64,000 bases of DNA from an uncultured Lentisphaeria bacterium (GCA_949282305.1 CASDPB010000035.1:30073-94072); one strand, 5' to 3'. Numbered from the stretch's first letter, positions 42,121-53,825 are shown. Translations and numbers: made by a program. Notes: a model not told the origin generated them from the sequence alone.

Positions 42121-43715
42121 GGCTGTGCCTCCTTTCGTGGAGCCTGGTCGAAGGTATGGAAAAAATAAAGGGCGAAAAATGCAAATACGCCGCTGTAAAT
42201 TGCGTTGACGCTCCAGCTCGGGTGGGAGACCGAATAGCCGGGGATGACCGTGACAATCTGTCCGGTAATCATGAACAGCCATGCGTAAAGCAGTTTGACG
42301 CGTCTGGAGTCACGCTCGTAGGCGCACTCCCCGAGACGGATCAGACCTGTGAACAGGAAATAAAGTCCAATGATTAACGTGTCCGTGGTGTGGAAGAAAA
42401 ACAGCACGAACAGCACGAAGAAGAGTCCCCCGTTGGCAAGGGCAAGATAAAATTTCTGAAGCGGGCGTTCCGTTCCGAATTTATTAATCAGTGCGCCGGT
42501 CTGCCAGATTGCCTGCATCATGGGGGCGGCACATGCGAATGCGGCGAGCATCTGCGTGGAGCGGCATCCCGGTGCGGCAACGGTAAACGCCGCCAGAATC
42601 ATGACGCAGGTCTCCATCCAGAGCCGTTTGCTTCCGATCCGTCTGCGGAACAGCGCGGTTACGAGAACCGCCGCAATCGTGATCAGGACGGGAAGGAAAC
42701 TGAACGGTCCGGAAAGGTAGGTCACAAGAATCGCCGCGAAGCCCCATGCCTGTCCCGCGTATTCCTCCCTCGTGATGAAACGGATGTTGCCGGAAGTGGA
42801 ATCCGCGCGCGAAAGAATCTTTTTGCGGATGGTCTGAAGGTTTTCCGTGGCGACGTAGACCAGAAACACGGTAAGCGCCACGAAACGGTAGTCGCAGACC
42901 GGCGGCATCAGGAATTTCGTCGCGGGAATTGCCAGCAGCAGAATGACCACGGAAAAATTGCGGCGGAACGGAAGGAAGCCGCGCAGAAGGAATGCCGCCT
43001 CGACTTCAAGAAAAAGGAATGCCGTGATGATTGACACGTCCGCAAGCATGACGCCGTCGATGAAGATCATCGAAACGGCAAACCCGAACGTCAGCAGAAT
43101 CAGACCGGCGTAGGAGAAGACCACGAATTCCCGCAGCTGTTTCTGCTTCGGAATCAGGCAGCCGATGAACGGAAGATAAATGAAATATTTGGAATGCGGA
43201 AATGCCAGCCAGTGCAGAAAGCCTTCCTGAAACAGGAGAAGCGCGCCGATCACCAGCGGGATCAGGCAGAATGCCGCGGAGAGACGGTCGGCAAATGTTG
43301 CCGCGGAGGTTCTGCTCTGGGACAGGAACGAATCGGGACTGCCCCGGATCACGGTGCTGTAGACCACGATGACACCGACAAGAATCAGCGGTGTCGCGAC
43401 CGCCACTCCGTAAGGCAGCTGCAACAGCAGAAACAGGGCGGTCGTAAACAGGAAAAAGCCGCAGTAGGGATGCACTTCACGGCAGACCGCCTTCTGCCGG
43501 TACATTATCCTGAATCCGTTCAGGACGGCAAGAAGCCCGAACAGCGCAACAAATCTGAGCGTGTTGTGGGAAAGCTCGAAAAGAGGACTCATCAAGACGC
43601 GCCTGGAGAGGAAGGTGATTTCCATGGTGTGATCCATGGCGACCGCCCACATGACAAGCTCCAGAGGCAGAATGAGCACGAACAGGAGGCAATATAAAAA
43701 AATATGAAACCGCAC
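42117..43715 (-). CDS. Large integral membrane protein of unknown function
   Basis: The 532-residue protein has some thirteen or more hydrophobic helices spread over its whole length and no motif I recognise. One charged internal segment (RKKILSRADSTSGNIRFITREEYAGQ, about residues 305-330) separates two halves. It starts with a GTG at 43715, preceded by AAGGA at 10 bases; the first internal ATG codons lie within the first membrane helix. It lies between a glutaredoxin-like gene and thpR, and its stop overlaps the thpR start. The context gives no clear hint of function. Confidence 0.6.
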   Translation of the reverse strand: MRFHIFLYCLLFVLILPLELVMWAVAMDHTMEITFLSRRVLMSPLFELSHNTLRFVALFGLLAVLNGFRIMYRQKAVCREVHPYCGFFLFTTALFLLLQLPYGVAVATPLILVGVIVVYSTVIRGSPDSFLSQSRTSAATFADRLSAAFCLIPLVIGALLLFQEGFLHWLAFPHSKYFIYLPFIGCLIPKQKQLREFVVFSYAGLILLTFGFAVSMIFIDGVMLADVSIITAFLFLEVEAAFLLRGFLPFRRNFSVVILLLAIPATKFLMPPVCDYRFVALTVFLVYVATENLQTIRKKILSRADSTSGNIRFITREEYAGQAWGFAAILVTYLSGPFSFLPVLITIAAVLVTALFRRRIGSKRLWMETCVMILAAFTVAAPGCRSTQMLAAFACAAPMMQAIWQTGALINKFGTERPLQKFYLALANGGLFFVLFVLFFFHTTDTLIIGLYFLFTGLIRLGECAYERDSRRVKLLYAWLFMITGQIVTVIPGYSVSHPSWSVNAIYSGVFAFFALYFFHTFDQAPRKEAQP

Positions 43716-43754
43716 TATTTTTTTATCCTTCTTGCTTAGTTTGTCCCGGCGCTC

Positions 43755-44012
43755 TTATCTGATTGCTCCCATAACCGCCAGTTCTTTCTTCAACTGTCCC
43801 GGATTGAACGAAGCAACCGTCAGCCATTTTCCGCCATACTCGAATGTCGGAACGCGCCAATCCTTTCCATCATTCGCTTCAATGACTTTCTCCAGCACTC
43901 CCGGCGGCTGATGCTCGATGTCGATGGAGACAAACGGGATTGCGTTTTTCCTCATCCAGCCGAGCGTCCGTTCGCAGACGGGACACCAGTCCGTTACATA
44001 CACTTTCAGCAT
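43755..44012 (-). CDS. Glutaredoxin-like thiol protein
   Basis: The 85-residue protein has the thioredoxin fold pattern of small glutaredoxin/NrdH proteins: KVYVTDWCPVCERTLGWM with a CPVC active site, the FVSIDIEHQPPG strand, the cis-proline segment WRVPTFEYGGKWLT and a final helix. It would reduce disulfides or mixed disulfides in the cytoplasm. GGGAGGT lies 7 bases before the ATG; the frame is open far upstream, but without family features. It is the first gene of the operon that ends with truA. Confidence 0.85.
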   Translation of the reverse strand: MLKVYVTDWCPVCERTLGWMRKNAIPFVSIDIEHQPPGVLEKVIEANDGKDWRVPTFEYGGKWLTVASFNPGQLKKELAVMGAIR

Positions 44013-44367
44013 TTTGGCACCTCCCGGTGTTGCAATGTTGTCAGTATGGCCGTCTTCCGGCAGCCTTTTGCCCTCTGCCGTGTAAGATAGCATCATGTTG
44101 CAAGAAAGCAAGTAAAGTCGTGCGCATCGGCAAAAGTAATTTTGAAAAGAATGCGGGGAACCGGGGACGCTCCGGAGTCGTCGCCGGTGCGGAAACGCGC
44201 CATCCTGATGTGCGGTGCGGCGCACCTGCCGCCGCCGTGACTCTGCCCGCCGCATAATTGAACCCGGAAGAATGGTTCCGCTCCGCTTTCTCCATACGGT
44301 ATCTTTTCTCCGTTTCCCACTCAGTTCCCCCGGTTCGCAGAAATATCCTTTTTGGTGAAAAAAAATA
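44013..44367. other. Divergent intergenic region, glutaredoxin-like / gyrB
   Basis: About 470 bases separate the two genes, 355 of them before the gyrB promoter. I see no convincing gene. The frames crossing the region are rich in C, R and H with no recognisable features. An ATTGAACCCGG-type stretch is present but no clear hairpin. Confidence 0.4.
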
Positions 44368-44396
44368 TTGAAAAAAAACGCCCGGCGGTGTATACT
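44368..44396 (+). promoter_or_regulatory. Promoter of gyrB-recA
   Basis: TTGAAA (44368-44373), a 17-base spacer and TATACT (44391-44396) form a strong sigma-70 promoter 88 bases before the gyrB start. Confidence 0.75.
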
Positions 44397-44472
44397 ACCG
44401 GATAATAGTGCAGTCTGATTTCCGATTCTTCTGCAAGAGATGAAAGACAGGTATTTTTTGAAATAAAAATGA

Positions 44473-46971
<2,499 letters not shown>

Positions 46972-47007
46972 TCAAATCATGAATTTCAAAATTTTAAGGA
47001 GCAGATA

Positions 47008-48147
47008 ATGGCAGCAGACAAGGACACGAAGGCGGCGAAAGGTGCCGCTACTCCGGCAAGCGCGGCGGAAGCGCGCGCGAAGAATCTCGGAATCGCTCTC
47101 GGTCAGATTGAAAAGGAATACGGAAAAGGCTCGATCATGCGCCTCGGCGATAATACAACCGTGGATGTGCCGGTGATCAGCACCGGAGCGCTTTCCCTTG
47201 ACATTGCACTCGGCATCATGGGGCTTCCGCGCGGAAGAATTATTGAAATCTTCGGTCCGGAATCCTCCGGTAAGACGACGCTTTGCATGCATGTCATCGC
47301 CAATGCGCAGAAAGCGGGCGGCGTCGCGGCGATCATTGATGCGGAACATGCGGTCGATCCGCAGTATGCCCGCAAAATCGGTGTGAACATCGACAATCTC
47401 CTGATCTCCCAGCCAGACTGCGGAGAGGATGCTTTGAATATCGCGGACACTTTGATCCGCAGCAATTCGGTGGACGTTGTCGTGATCGACTCTGTTGCCG
47501 CGCTGGTTCCGAAAGCGGAGTTCGACGGGCAGGTCGGCGATTCCTTCATGGGGCTTCAGGCACGCATGATGTCGCAGGCGCTCCGCAAAATCACCGGCGC
47601 CGTGAACCGCAGCCGCACCTGTGTGATCTTCACGAACCAGATTCGTGAAAAGATCGGCGTGATGTTCGGAAATCCGGAAACGACCACCGGCGGTAATGCA
47701 ATGAAGTTTTACAGCTCGATCCGTCTTGACATCCGCCGCGTCGGGACGATCAAGGACGCCGCGGGCGAACCGACCGGTGCGCGCACGAAAGTCAAGGTCG
47801 TCAAGAACAAGCTGGCGCCGCCGTTCAAAGTTGCGGAATTCGACATCAACTGGAACGAGGGAATTTCCCGGGTCGGTTCCATTATTGATGTCGGAAGCGA
47901 TCTCGGACTGATCGAAAAACGCGGTTCCTGGTTTGCGTTCGACGGAGAACAGCTCGCGCAGGGACGGGAAGCCGTGAAAGCGCTTCTGCAGGAAAATCAT
48001 GAGCTGGAGGAAAGGATTCTTGCCAGAATCAAGGCGGTTCTTGCCGAGCGCAAAGCCGCGGCACAGGGAACGGGAAAGCCCGATGTCATTGCACAGGAGA
48101 CCGTTTCCGCGGCTGCTCCCGCCCCTGTCACGGAACCTGAAGCGTAA
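47008..48147 (+). CDS. recA: Recombinase RecA
   Basis: The 379-residue protein has all RecA landmarks: [26 protein letters not shown], the Walker A motif [36 protein letters not shown], the loop region [14 protein letters not shown] and [18 protein letters not shown]. It forms filaments on single-stranded DNA for recombination and SOS induction. It has an alanine-rich N-terminal extension of about 20 residues. AAGGAG precedes the ATG. It is close behind gyrB and probably shares its promoter; a clear terminator follows. Confidence 0.98.
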   Translation: MAADKDTKAAKGAATPASAAEARAKNLGIALGQIEKEYGKGSIMRLGDNTTVDVPVISTGALSLDIALGIMGLPRGRIIEIFGPESSGKTTLCMHVIANAQKAGGVAAIIDAEHAVDPQYARKIGVNIDNLLISQPDCGEDALNIADTLIRSNSVDVVVIDSVAALVPKAEFDGQVGDSFMGLQARMMSQALRKITGAVNRSRTCVIFTNQIREKIGVMFGNPETTTGGNAMKFYSSIRLDIRRVGTIKDAAGEPTGARTKVKVVKNKLAPPFKVAEFDINWNEGISRVGSIIDVGSDLGLIEKRGSWFAFDGEQLAQGREAVKALLQENHELEERILARIKAVLAERKAAAQGTGKPDVIAQETVSAAAPAPVTEPEA

Positions 48148-48165
48148 TTCTCCTGTCTCAGGATG

Positions 48166-48200
48166 GCATCCCGCCCGCAGGACGGGATGCTTGCATTTTT
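48166..48200 (+). terminator. Intrinsic terminator after recA
   Basis: GCATCCCG (48166-48173) and CGGGATGC (48183-48190) form a perfect 8-bp stem, followed by TTGCATTTTT. Confidence 0.8.
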
Positions 48201-48218
48201 GATGGAAGAGGGGTTTTC

Positions 48219-50792
48219 GTGAGATATTCCGCAGGGAAAAATTTGGTCATATTCGCATCCTCCGTGCTGGGACTTTTCGGGACGGCGCTGCCGCTGTCCG
48301 CGCAGATGGACCTCGGAACGGATGTGATTACGGCTGTCATGGAGAGTGAATCCCGTGATAAAAAAGCCGGAGACCGTGCTTTTGCCGCGAAAGACTATGC
48401 CGTTGCCGCAAGTTTTTACGGAAAATATCTGGAAGATGCCAAAAATGCCGGAAGTCTGGAGAATACGAGGGATGCCTACGAGCGTCTGCTGGATGCGCTT
48501 GTTCTCGGGCGGATGCCTGATCTCGCGGAGAAAACTTTGCAGGATTACGAGACGGCGTTCCCCGGAGCCAATCCGCTTTCCCTCACCATGTGGCGCGGCG
48601 ATATTCTCTCTCAACGGGGACGCTATGCGGAGGCACAGAAGATTTATGAGCGGATTCTTCCCGCGCTCGCTTCCAAAGATCCGCGCCGCATGAGGACTCT
48701 GTTTTCCTACGGTTTTGTGCTGGAACGTCTGAAAGCATACAAATCCGCCGCGAAAGTCTACAATATTCTGTATCAGCAGATGGGGGCGTCGGCACTCGGA
48801 AAGCTGGCGTTTGAACGCTGTGTGCTCTGCACCGCGGCAGCCGGCGAGCCCCGGCAGGCACTCGACCTTCTGCTTTCCTATCCGGCAAATTCCAATGCGG
48901 AGGATTTTGCGGCATATCGTCTGCTGAATGCGTATATTTTATTGAAGGGGGAAGGCGTGGACGCCGCTTCCGGTGCCTGGCAGGCTCTTCTGAACGATTT
49001 GAAGGGAGAGCGGGAACCGCTGACTTATCTGATCGCCTCTTCCTACGGCGACGCATTTGCCGCTGTGAAGAATTATGCTCTTGCCCTGGATTCCTACCGT
49101 GCCGCCTTCAATGCCGCCGCGGACAAGCAGGAGGCGTTTGATACGCTGGAACGGATTATTCAGGTGTTTTCAAGAATCGGGGATAAGAAAAAAGCGGCGG
49201 AGCTTGCCGTGAAACAGCTGGAGCTGTTCAAGAATTCACTGGTCGATACCGATACGAAGCTGAATACGGCGCGTCTGCTGGAGGAGTCCGGCAATACGGA
49301 GAGTGCGCTTCAGCTTTATGAGTCCATTTATTCCAACATCAATTCCTCTCCGGAAAAGAAGCGGGAGGCTCTGCGGCGGCATTCCATGATCCGGGTCGGG
49401 GAGAACCGTCTTAAGGATGCGGAAAAGCTGATCCGGTCCTACCACAGGGGCGACAAGGAGCCGGACGGGGAGTTTCTGATTGGTGAGGTGCTGGTGGCGC
49501 ATGGAAAGGTGGAACAGGCGATTGGCGTATACCGTGAAATCGCAAGAAGATGGCCGGCATTGGCTCCCAGGGCGCTTTATCTTGCCGCGTCGGCGACCCT
49601 TGACGCGAAGGAGGCGGATAAGACTCTTGCCCTGTTGAACGATTTGAAGAAGCTGAAACTTTCCGAGCCGGAAAATGTCAATATCCTCTTCATGGAGGCT
49701 TCCGCCGATGAGATGAAGGGACTGCTGAAAGAGGCGCGGGAGCTGTATAAAAAGTTTCTCAAGGCGGCGAAGAAGGAAAATGATCTTGTGCCGCAGGCTC
49801 TTTACAGTGCGGCATTCCTGGCATTTTCCGCGAAGGAGCCGGAAGAGGCAGTGACGATGTATTCGCGGATTGTCCGCGAGTATCCGAAAAATCCTCTGGC
49901 GCCGCGTGCCGCGTTCTGGCTGATTCATGTGTATTACAGCATGGGGGATGAAATCGCGGCGGAGCGTGAAACATGGCTTCTTGCGGAGCGCCACCCGAAT
50001 TCCGAGTATGCGGTCAATGCGATTTTCCGGCTGGCTTCCCATTATGCGGATGCCGGTTCCTCCTCGCGCGCCGAAGCGGCTCTTGACAAACTCATGAAAA
50101 ATGAGAAGTTCCCGCAGATTCAGGCTCGCGCCATTTTCGAGAAGGCGCTTCAGAATTATAAGAACCGGGAATTCAAGGCGGCGCTCAAGCTGTTGAATGA
50201 ACTTTATGAACGTTTTCCCGAGACGAATTGCATCGGCGATGCCTATTATCTGCATGGCGACATTCTGCGGGATGACGGCAATTTCGCCGCGGCGGTTCCC
50301 TATTATGCCAAAGCGGCGGAAACACTGCCCGGTTCCATCATCGAATGCGCGGCACTGGGGTCGATCGGAGACTGTCTGTTTACAATCGCCGCTTCCGGGA
50401 GCAGTGTTTCCAGAGAGGAACTGGAGGCGGCGCTCTCCTATTACAGGAAACTGCTGCAGCTGGAGAACTGCCCGCCGCAGCTCCAGATGATGGCAACTTA
50501 CAAGATCGGGCGCTGCGTCGGTCTGCTCGACAGCGAGGAAGCGGCGGCGGATTACTATAAACAGCTGTTTTATAAACTGCCCGCCGCCGAGGCTGGCTTG
50601 AGACCAGTGGAAACTGTCTGGTGCGTGAAAGCGGCGGAGGCGCTGATCGACATTGCCGCTCATGATCCTTTGCGCACGACGATTGAGGATGCAAAAACCG
50701 CGCTTCACTGGCTTCTGGATGCCGGTCTGATCGACCGCGGGACTGCGGAAGAGCGTTTTGAGAAGCTGAAACAACAGAAATTCAATCCATAA
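48219..50792 (+). CDS. Periplasmic tetratricopeptide-repeat protein
   Basis: The 857-residue protein has a signal peptide (FASSVLGLFGTALPLSA) and is built almost wholly of TPR-like helix pairs, for example AGDRAFAAKDYAVAASFYGKYL, GRYAEAQKIYERIL and REFKAALKLLNELYERFPET. It probably scaffolds a periplasmic assembly. It starts with GTG, with GAAGAGGGG 6 bases before. The ExbB-, ExbD- and TonB-like genes follow with 14-, -11- and 2-base spacings, so it is the first gene of a motor operon. The layout resembles Tol-Pal/TonB systems in which a TPR protein (YbgF-like) accompanies the motor. Confidence 0.75.
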   Translation: MRYSAGKNLVIFASSVLGLFGTALPLSAQMDLGTDVITAVMESESRDKKAGDRAFAAKDYAVAASFYGKYLEDAKNAGSLENTRDAYERLLDALVLGRMPDLAEKTLQDYETAFPGANPLSLTMWRGDILSQRGRYAEAQKIYERILPALASKDPRRMRTLFSYGFVLERLKAYKSAAKVYNILYQQMGASALGKLAFERCVLCTAAAGEPRQALDLLLSYPANSNAEDFAAYRLLNAYILLKGEGVDAASGAWQALLNDLKGEREPLTYLIASSYGDAFAAVKNYALALDSYRAAFNAAADKQEAFDTLERIIQVFSRIGDKKKAAELAVKQLELFKNSLVDTDTKLNTARLLEESGNTESALQLYESIYSNINSSPEKKREALRRHSMIRVGENRLKDAEKLIRSYHRGDKEPDGEFLIGEVLVAHGKVEQAIGVYREIARRWPALAPRALYLAASATLDAKEADKTLALLNDLKKLKLSEPENVNILFMEASADEMKGLLKEARELYKKFLKAAKKENDLVPQALYSAAFLAFSAKEPEEAVTMYSRIVREYPKNPLAPRAAFWLIHVYYSMGDEIAAERETWLLAERHPNSEYAVNAIFRLASHYADAGSSSRAEAALDKLMKNEKFPQIQARAIFEKALQNYKNREFKAALKLLNELYERFPETNCIGDAYYLHGDILRDDGNFAAAVPYYAKAAETLPGSIIECAALGSIGDCLFTIAASGSSVSREELEAALSYYRKLLQLENCPPQLQMMATYKIGRCVGLLDSEEAAADYYKQLFYKLPAAEAGLRPVETVWCVKAAEALIDIAAHDPLRTTIEDAKTALHWLLDAGLIDRGTAEERFEKLKQQKFNP

Positions 50793-50806
50793 TCGGAGGT
50801 GTTGAG

Positions 50807-51445
50807 ATGTTATATTGGAACATGATCGTATCCGGCGGCCCTGTCATGTGGCTGATCGTGCTGTGCAGCCTGGTGGCGCTTTATATTTTCATCGGGAAAT
50901 GGTTTCAGTTTCACCGCGCGCAGGTGAATGTTCAGGAACTGATCAGCGGTCTTGTCAATGTCCTGCGCCGCGACGGAATGATTGAGGCGATCACGCTCTG
51001 CGACAATACCCCCGGTCCTGTTGCCCGGATTCTGACCGCGGCGATTCAGGCGTATCAGAACGACGATGATATTCGCCAGGCGATTGACGATGCGGCTCTG
51101 GTGGAACTGCCGCGTCTGGAAAGCCGGATGAACATTCTCGCCACGATTTCCAAAGTGGCGCCGATGCTCGGACTGCTCGGAACCGTGGTCGGCATGGCGG
51201 AAACCTTTATCGCCATGCAGATGAAGCAGGGAATTTCCCTGACCCTGGGCGATCTGTCCGGCGGAATCAGCATTGCCCTGACGACGACCGCCGCCGGGCT
51301 GTGCGTGGCAATTCCCAGCCTGATTGCCTACAACTATCTCGTTACCCGCGTCGAGGCTTTCTGCGTCGATATGGAGAAGGCGTCTTCCGAGATTATTTAC
51401 TTTTTCAGGCATCACAAAGAGGGCAGGGACTCCGATGAAAATTAA
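50807..51445 (+). CDS. exbB: MotA/TolQ/ExbB-type proton channel protein
   Basis: The 212-residue protein has three membrane helices, near 10-30, 115-140 and 155-178. It has the family segment LATISKVAPMLGLLGTVVGMAETF and the third helix ISIALTTTAAGLCVAIPSLIAYN. It should form the pentameric stator channel of an ExbB-ExbD motor in the inner membrane. GGAGGT lies 6 bases before the ATG. The exbD-like gene overlaps its end by 11 bases. Confidence 0.9.
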   Translation: MLYWNMIVSGGPVMWLIVLCSLVALYIFIGKWFQFHRAQVNVQELISGLVNVLRRDGMIEAITLCDNTPGPVARILTAAIQAYQNDDDIRQAIDDAALVELPRLESRMNILATISKVAPMLGLLGTVVGMAETFIAMQMKQGISLTLGDLSGGISIALTTTAAGLCVAIPSLIAYNYLVTRVEAFCVDMEKASSEIIYFFRHHKEGRDSDEN

Positions 51446-51890
51446 CATTACACCGCGAATCCGTCCGCGCGTCAGGATCATCAGCGGGTTTCCGGAACTT
51501 CTTCCGTTCGTCAGCGTGTTTTTCCTGATGATTATTTTCTTCATGATGGGCAGCTCCTTTGTTCCCGTGTCGGGGATTCCGGTAAATCTGCCGACGGCGA
51601 AGGTCGTAGGCACTTACAGTGTCAAGAAGTATATTGTGACCGTGGACAGGGAGGGAAATATCTACTTCAACGACCTGATTGTGGAAAATCTGAACCAGCT
51701 GAAGAGCAGACTGCTGAGCGATGTCGCGGGGCAGGGGGAGAACGGAGCGATCGTGATCCGGGCGGATATTGATACGCAGTACGGAACCGTTGCACAGATC
51801 ATGTCCCTTGCCGATGAACTGAAGATCAACGTCTTTCTGCTTGCCAGACCGCTGAACTCCGGCAGACAGACCAACTTCCTGGATACCTGA
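51435..51890 (+). CDS. exbD: ExbD/TolR-type protein lacking the membrane aspartate
   Basis: The 151-residue protein has the ExbD layout: a short cytoplasmic part, one membrane helix (about residues 20-39), then the periplasmic domain with FVPVSGIPVNLPTAKVV, the DREGNIYFND strand and VIRADIDTQYGTVAQIMSLA. Aligned on the FFM and SGI-VNLPTA landmarks, the essential aspartate at the start of the helix is replaced by serine (S27 in LLPFVSVFF). Proton flow through it may be lost or use another residue; E21 is the nearest acidic one. The ATG overlaps the exbB end and has GGGCAGGGA before it. Confidence 0.8.
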   Translation: MKINITPRIRPRVRIISGFPELLPFVSVFFLMIIFFMMGSSFVPVSGIPVNLPTAKVVGTYSVKKYIVTVDREGNIYFNDLIVENLNQLKSRLLSDVAGQGENGAIVIRADIDTQYGTVAQIMSLADELKINVFLLARPLNSGRQTNFLDT

Positions 51891-51892
51891 AG

Positions 51893-52669
51893 ATGAACCG
51901 GCCTTACGCATTGCAGCTCAAACAGAAGAAAAACCTGTCTTTCCGGGCGATTCTTGCGATTGCATTTGTGACGCTGGGGCTTCATGCTCTTCTGATCTTT
52001 CTCTTCAAGCCCATTCAGGACGACCCGCATACTTTGCGCTCCGGTTCCCATTACACCGTGATCTGCAAACCGGAGGATCTGGCGGGGAAAGACATTCACC
52101 TGCTGAATTACTGGCTGAAATATATGGAGCCGGAAACTGCCGTCAAACCGAATGACGACAGCGGATTCAGCATGGTTCGTGAAATGCGTTATTATGACTT
52201 TCAGCAGCCGCAGAGCATGGCGCCGGAGCTGTTCCGGAAGGCTTCCGGAATTTCAGGCGCGGAAAAACAGTCCATGCCTGTCCGGGAGCTGGCGGACTTG
52301 AATTCCAGTCCGAGAATTCCGATTGCGGTTCCCCGGCTGGAAAAACCGAATGCCGTTTCCGTCCGGTATCCGGTATGGACGGATTTGAAAGGAAACCTGA
52401 TTTACGGGCTTTTGTTTGAAGACGAGGCGTCCCGGAAAATTCTCCGGAAGAACAAAGCGGAGACCTCGACAATTCTGAGTCTGGTTCCTGCCCCGGAAAA
52501 AGACCTGCCGCCGGAAATACGGATTTTGCGGTCTTCCGGCAATCATGCGCTGGATCTCCTTGCGGAACGCCAGCTGGCAGTTTATGCGGCAACGGCGGGA
52601 CTGAACACGGAAAATTTTTTTCTGGTGACATGGAATCGGCCGGTGATCGGAAAGGAGACTGAAAAATGA
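51893..52669 (+). CDS. TonB-like energy-transducer protein
   Basis: The 258-residue protein has one N-terminal membrane helix (FRAILAIAFVTLGLHALLIFLF), a periplasmic linker and a C-terminal region with EIRILRSSGNHALDLLAERQLA, like the TonB C-terminal pattern in which SSG-x-x-x-LD-x-x-A precedes a helix. Its position after ExbB and ExbD supports a TonB/TolA-like role, passing force from the motor to the outer membrane. The overall similarity is low. It starts 2 bases after the exbD stop, and the next gene overlaps its end. Confidence 0.6.
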   Translation: MNRPYALQLKQKKNLSFRAILAIAFVTLGLHALLIFLFKPIQDDPHTLRSGSHYTVICKPEDLAGKDIHLLNYWLKYMEPETAVKPNDDSGFSMVREMRYYDFQQPQSMAPELFRKASGISGAEKQSMPVRELADLNSSPRIPIAVPRLEKPNAVSVRYPVWTDLKGNLIYGLLFEDEASRKILRKNKAETSTILSLVPAPEKDLPPEIRILRSSGNHALDLLAERQLAVYAATAGLNTENFFLVTWNRPVIGKETEK

Positions 52670-52914
52670 TTCCGATTTCAGAACTTCATATTTTTTACGT
52701 CTATATTTTCTTCTGGCTGACCGCCCTCACTGTTCTCTGGATTCGCCAGGAAATGCGCCAGCGCAAAGCGTATGACTGGTCTGTCGTGAAGGAGCGCCTT
52801 TATTTCTGCGACAACTGTCATCTCTCCTTTCTTGCCCAGCACGACAGCGAGAACGTGACCCGCTGCCCGCGCTGCAATGAACTCTGCTTTATCCGTAAAC
52901 GGAAACGTTTCTGA
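52666..52914 (+). CDS. Small membrane protein with a zinc ribbon
   Basis: The 82-residue protein has one membrane helix (IFYVYIFFWLTALTVLWIR, about 9-27) and a C-terminal zinc ribbon, FCDNCHLSF and RCPRCNELCF. Its ATG overlaps the stop of the TonB-like gene (ATGA), so it is the last member of the motor operon. The function is unknown; the ribbon would be cytoplasmic if the positive residues after the helix stay inside. Confidence 0.65.
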   Translation: MIPISELHIFYVYIFFWLTALTVLWIRQEMRQRKAYDWSVVKERLYFCDNCHLSFLAQHDSENVTRCPRCNELCFIRKRKRF

Positions 52915-52922
52915 AGCGCAGT

Positions 52923-53333
52923 TCAGAGAGAATGCCGGAACAGATCCGGAGTATGCGGCAGATGTTCCGCACCGGCGGCGTGTTCCCGTATCCATGACAT
53001 CAGGATGAACAGGACTGCGTCGATCTGGGCTTCCGTCAAAGGTTTTCCCCGCATGATTCGATGCCATTTCTGAAGACAGCCGCGGCAGCAGCACCCCGTG
53101 GCATGCTGCGCGACGAAGCAGGGGTGTCCGCGCATGGGTGTCTGTCTGCCGTCATTGGGGGGAAAGGCGGGCGCCAGGCGTTTCAATATGAAATTGCGGC
53201 ACTGATGTTCCACTTCGTCCATGCCTCTTTCCGCGATAATCCGCAATTCTGCGTCTCTCAGCTTGAAGCGGGAACGGAACTGCGATTTCGCCAGACGCTT
53301 TTTCAAGTCCTGCCATTCTGATTCTCTGTCCAT
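52923..53333 (-). CDS. DUF4186 family protein
   Basis: The 136-residue protein matches the DUF4186 family: FRSRFKLRDAELRII, the FILKRLAPAFPPNDGRQTPMRGHPCFVAQHATGCCCRGCLQKWH block with its CCCRGC cysteines, and LTEAQIDAVLFILMSWI. The cysteine and histidine cluster suggests metal binding, but no activity is known. The ATG at 53331-53333 is chosen at the family N-terminus; an open frame continues 23 codons upstream. It is divergent from crcB. Confidence 0.85.
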   Translation of the reverse strand: MDRESEWQDLKKRLAKSQFRSRFKLRDAELRIIAERGMDEVEHQCRNFILKRLAPAFPPNDGRQTPMRGHPCFVAQHATGCCCRGCLQKWHRIMRGKPLTEAQIDAVLFILMSWIREHAAGAEHLPHTPDLFRHSL

Positions 53334-53370
53334 GATTTCCGATACGTGATATATTGCAGTTTTGTCTCTA

Positions 53371-53428
53371 CGGTAATATAACTTCCGGATGCGGAATTGC
53401 AAAAAGCGGAAAACCGGCTATATTACCG
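53371..53428 (+). promoter_or_regulatory. 58-base hairpin upstream of crcB
   Basis: CGGTAATATA (53371-53380) and TATATTACCG (53419-53428) form a perfect 10-bp stem; inside it TTCCG and CGGAA can pair further. The hairpin ends 23 bases before the crcB start. It lacks the conserved GGnGATG start of fluoride riboswitches, so it is only a candidate regulatory RNA or a two-sided protein site. Confidence 0.4.
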
Positions 53429-53451
53429 CCTGCTGAAATGGAGATGCGGTT

Positions 53452-53823
53452 ATGTCATGGAAAATTGTGCTGCTGGTGGCTGCCGCGGGAAGCGTCGGGA
53501 CTCTCCTGCGCTATCTGGTTGTCAGAGCTTTTCCGCTGTCCATGTTTCCCTGGAGCACGCTTGCTGTCAATGTGACCGGAAGTTTCCTTGCCGGACTGCT
53601 GTTCGTTCTGACGAAACAGCGTTTTCCCGCATTGGAACCTTATGCTCCGGTTCTGCTGATCGGTTTTCTCGGCGCGCTCACGACTTTTTCCACATTTGCA
53701 TTGGAAAGTGCCGGCATGCTGCTTGCCGGTGAATACTGCCGCGCGGCGCTGAACCTTCTGCTCCAGAATGTCTCAGGCATTGCCGCTGTTTTCTGCGGCT
53801 TCTGCATCGGACGCCTGATCTGA
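53452..53823 (+). CDS. crcB: Fluoride channel CrcB/Fluc
   Basis: The 123-residue protein has four membrane helices and the Fluc signatures AGSVGTLLRYLVV, WSTLAVNVTGSFLAGLL and GFLGALTTFSTFALES, where the phenylalanine and threonine residues line the pores. Dual-topology Fluc channels export fluoride. A GGAGATGCGGTT sequence precedes the ATG. It ends 2 bases from the stop of the convergent SDR gene. Confidence 0.93.
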   Translation: MSWKIVLLVAAAGSVGTLLRYLVVRAFPLSMFPWSTLAVNVTGSFLAGLLFVLTKQRFPALEPYAPVLLIGFLGALTTFSTFALESAGMLLAGEYCRAALNLLLQNVSGIAAVFCGFCIGRLI

Positions 53824-53825
53824 AT

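Noticed and set aside
53371..53451. Fluoride (crcB) riboswitch upstream of crcB
   Set aside because: The conserved start and pseudoknot sequences are not visible; only a plain hairpin is seen, which is reported as such.
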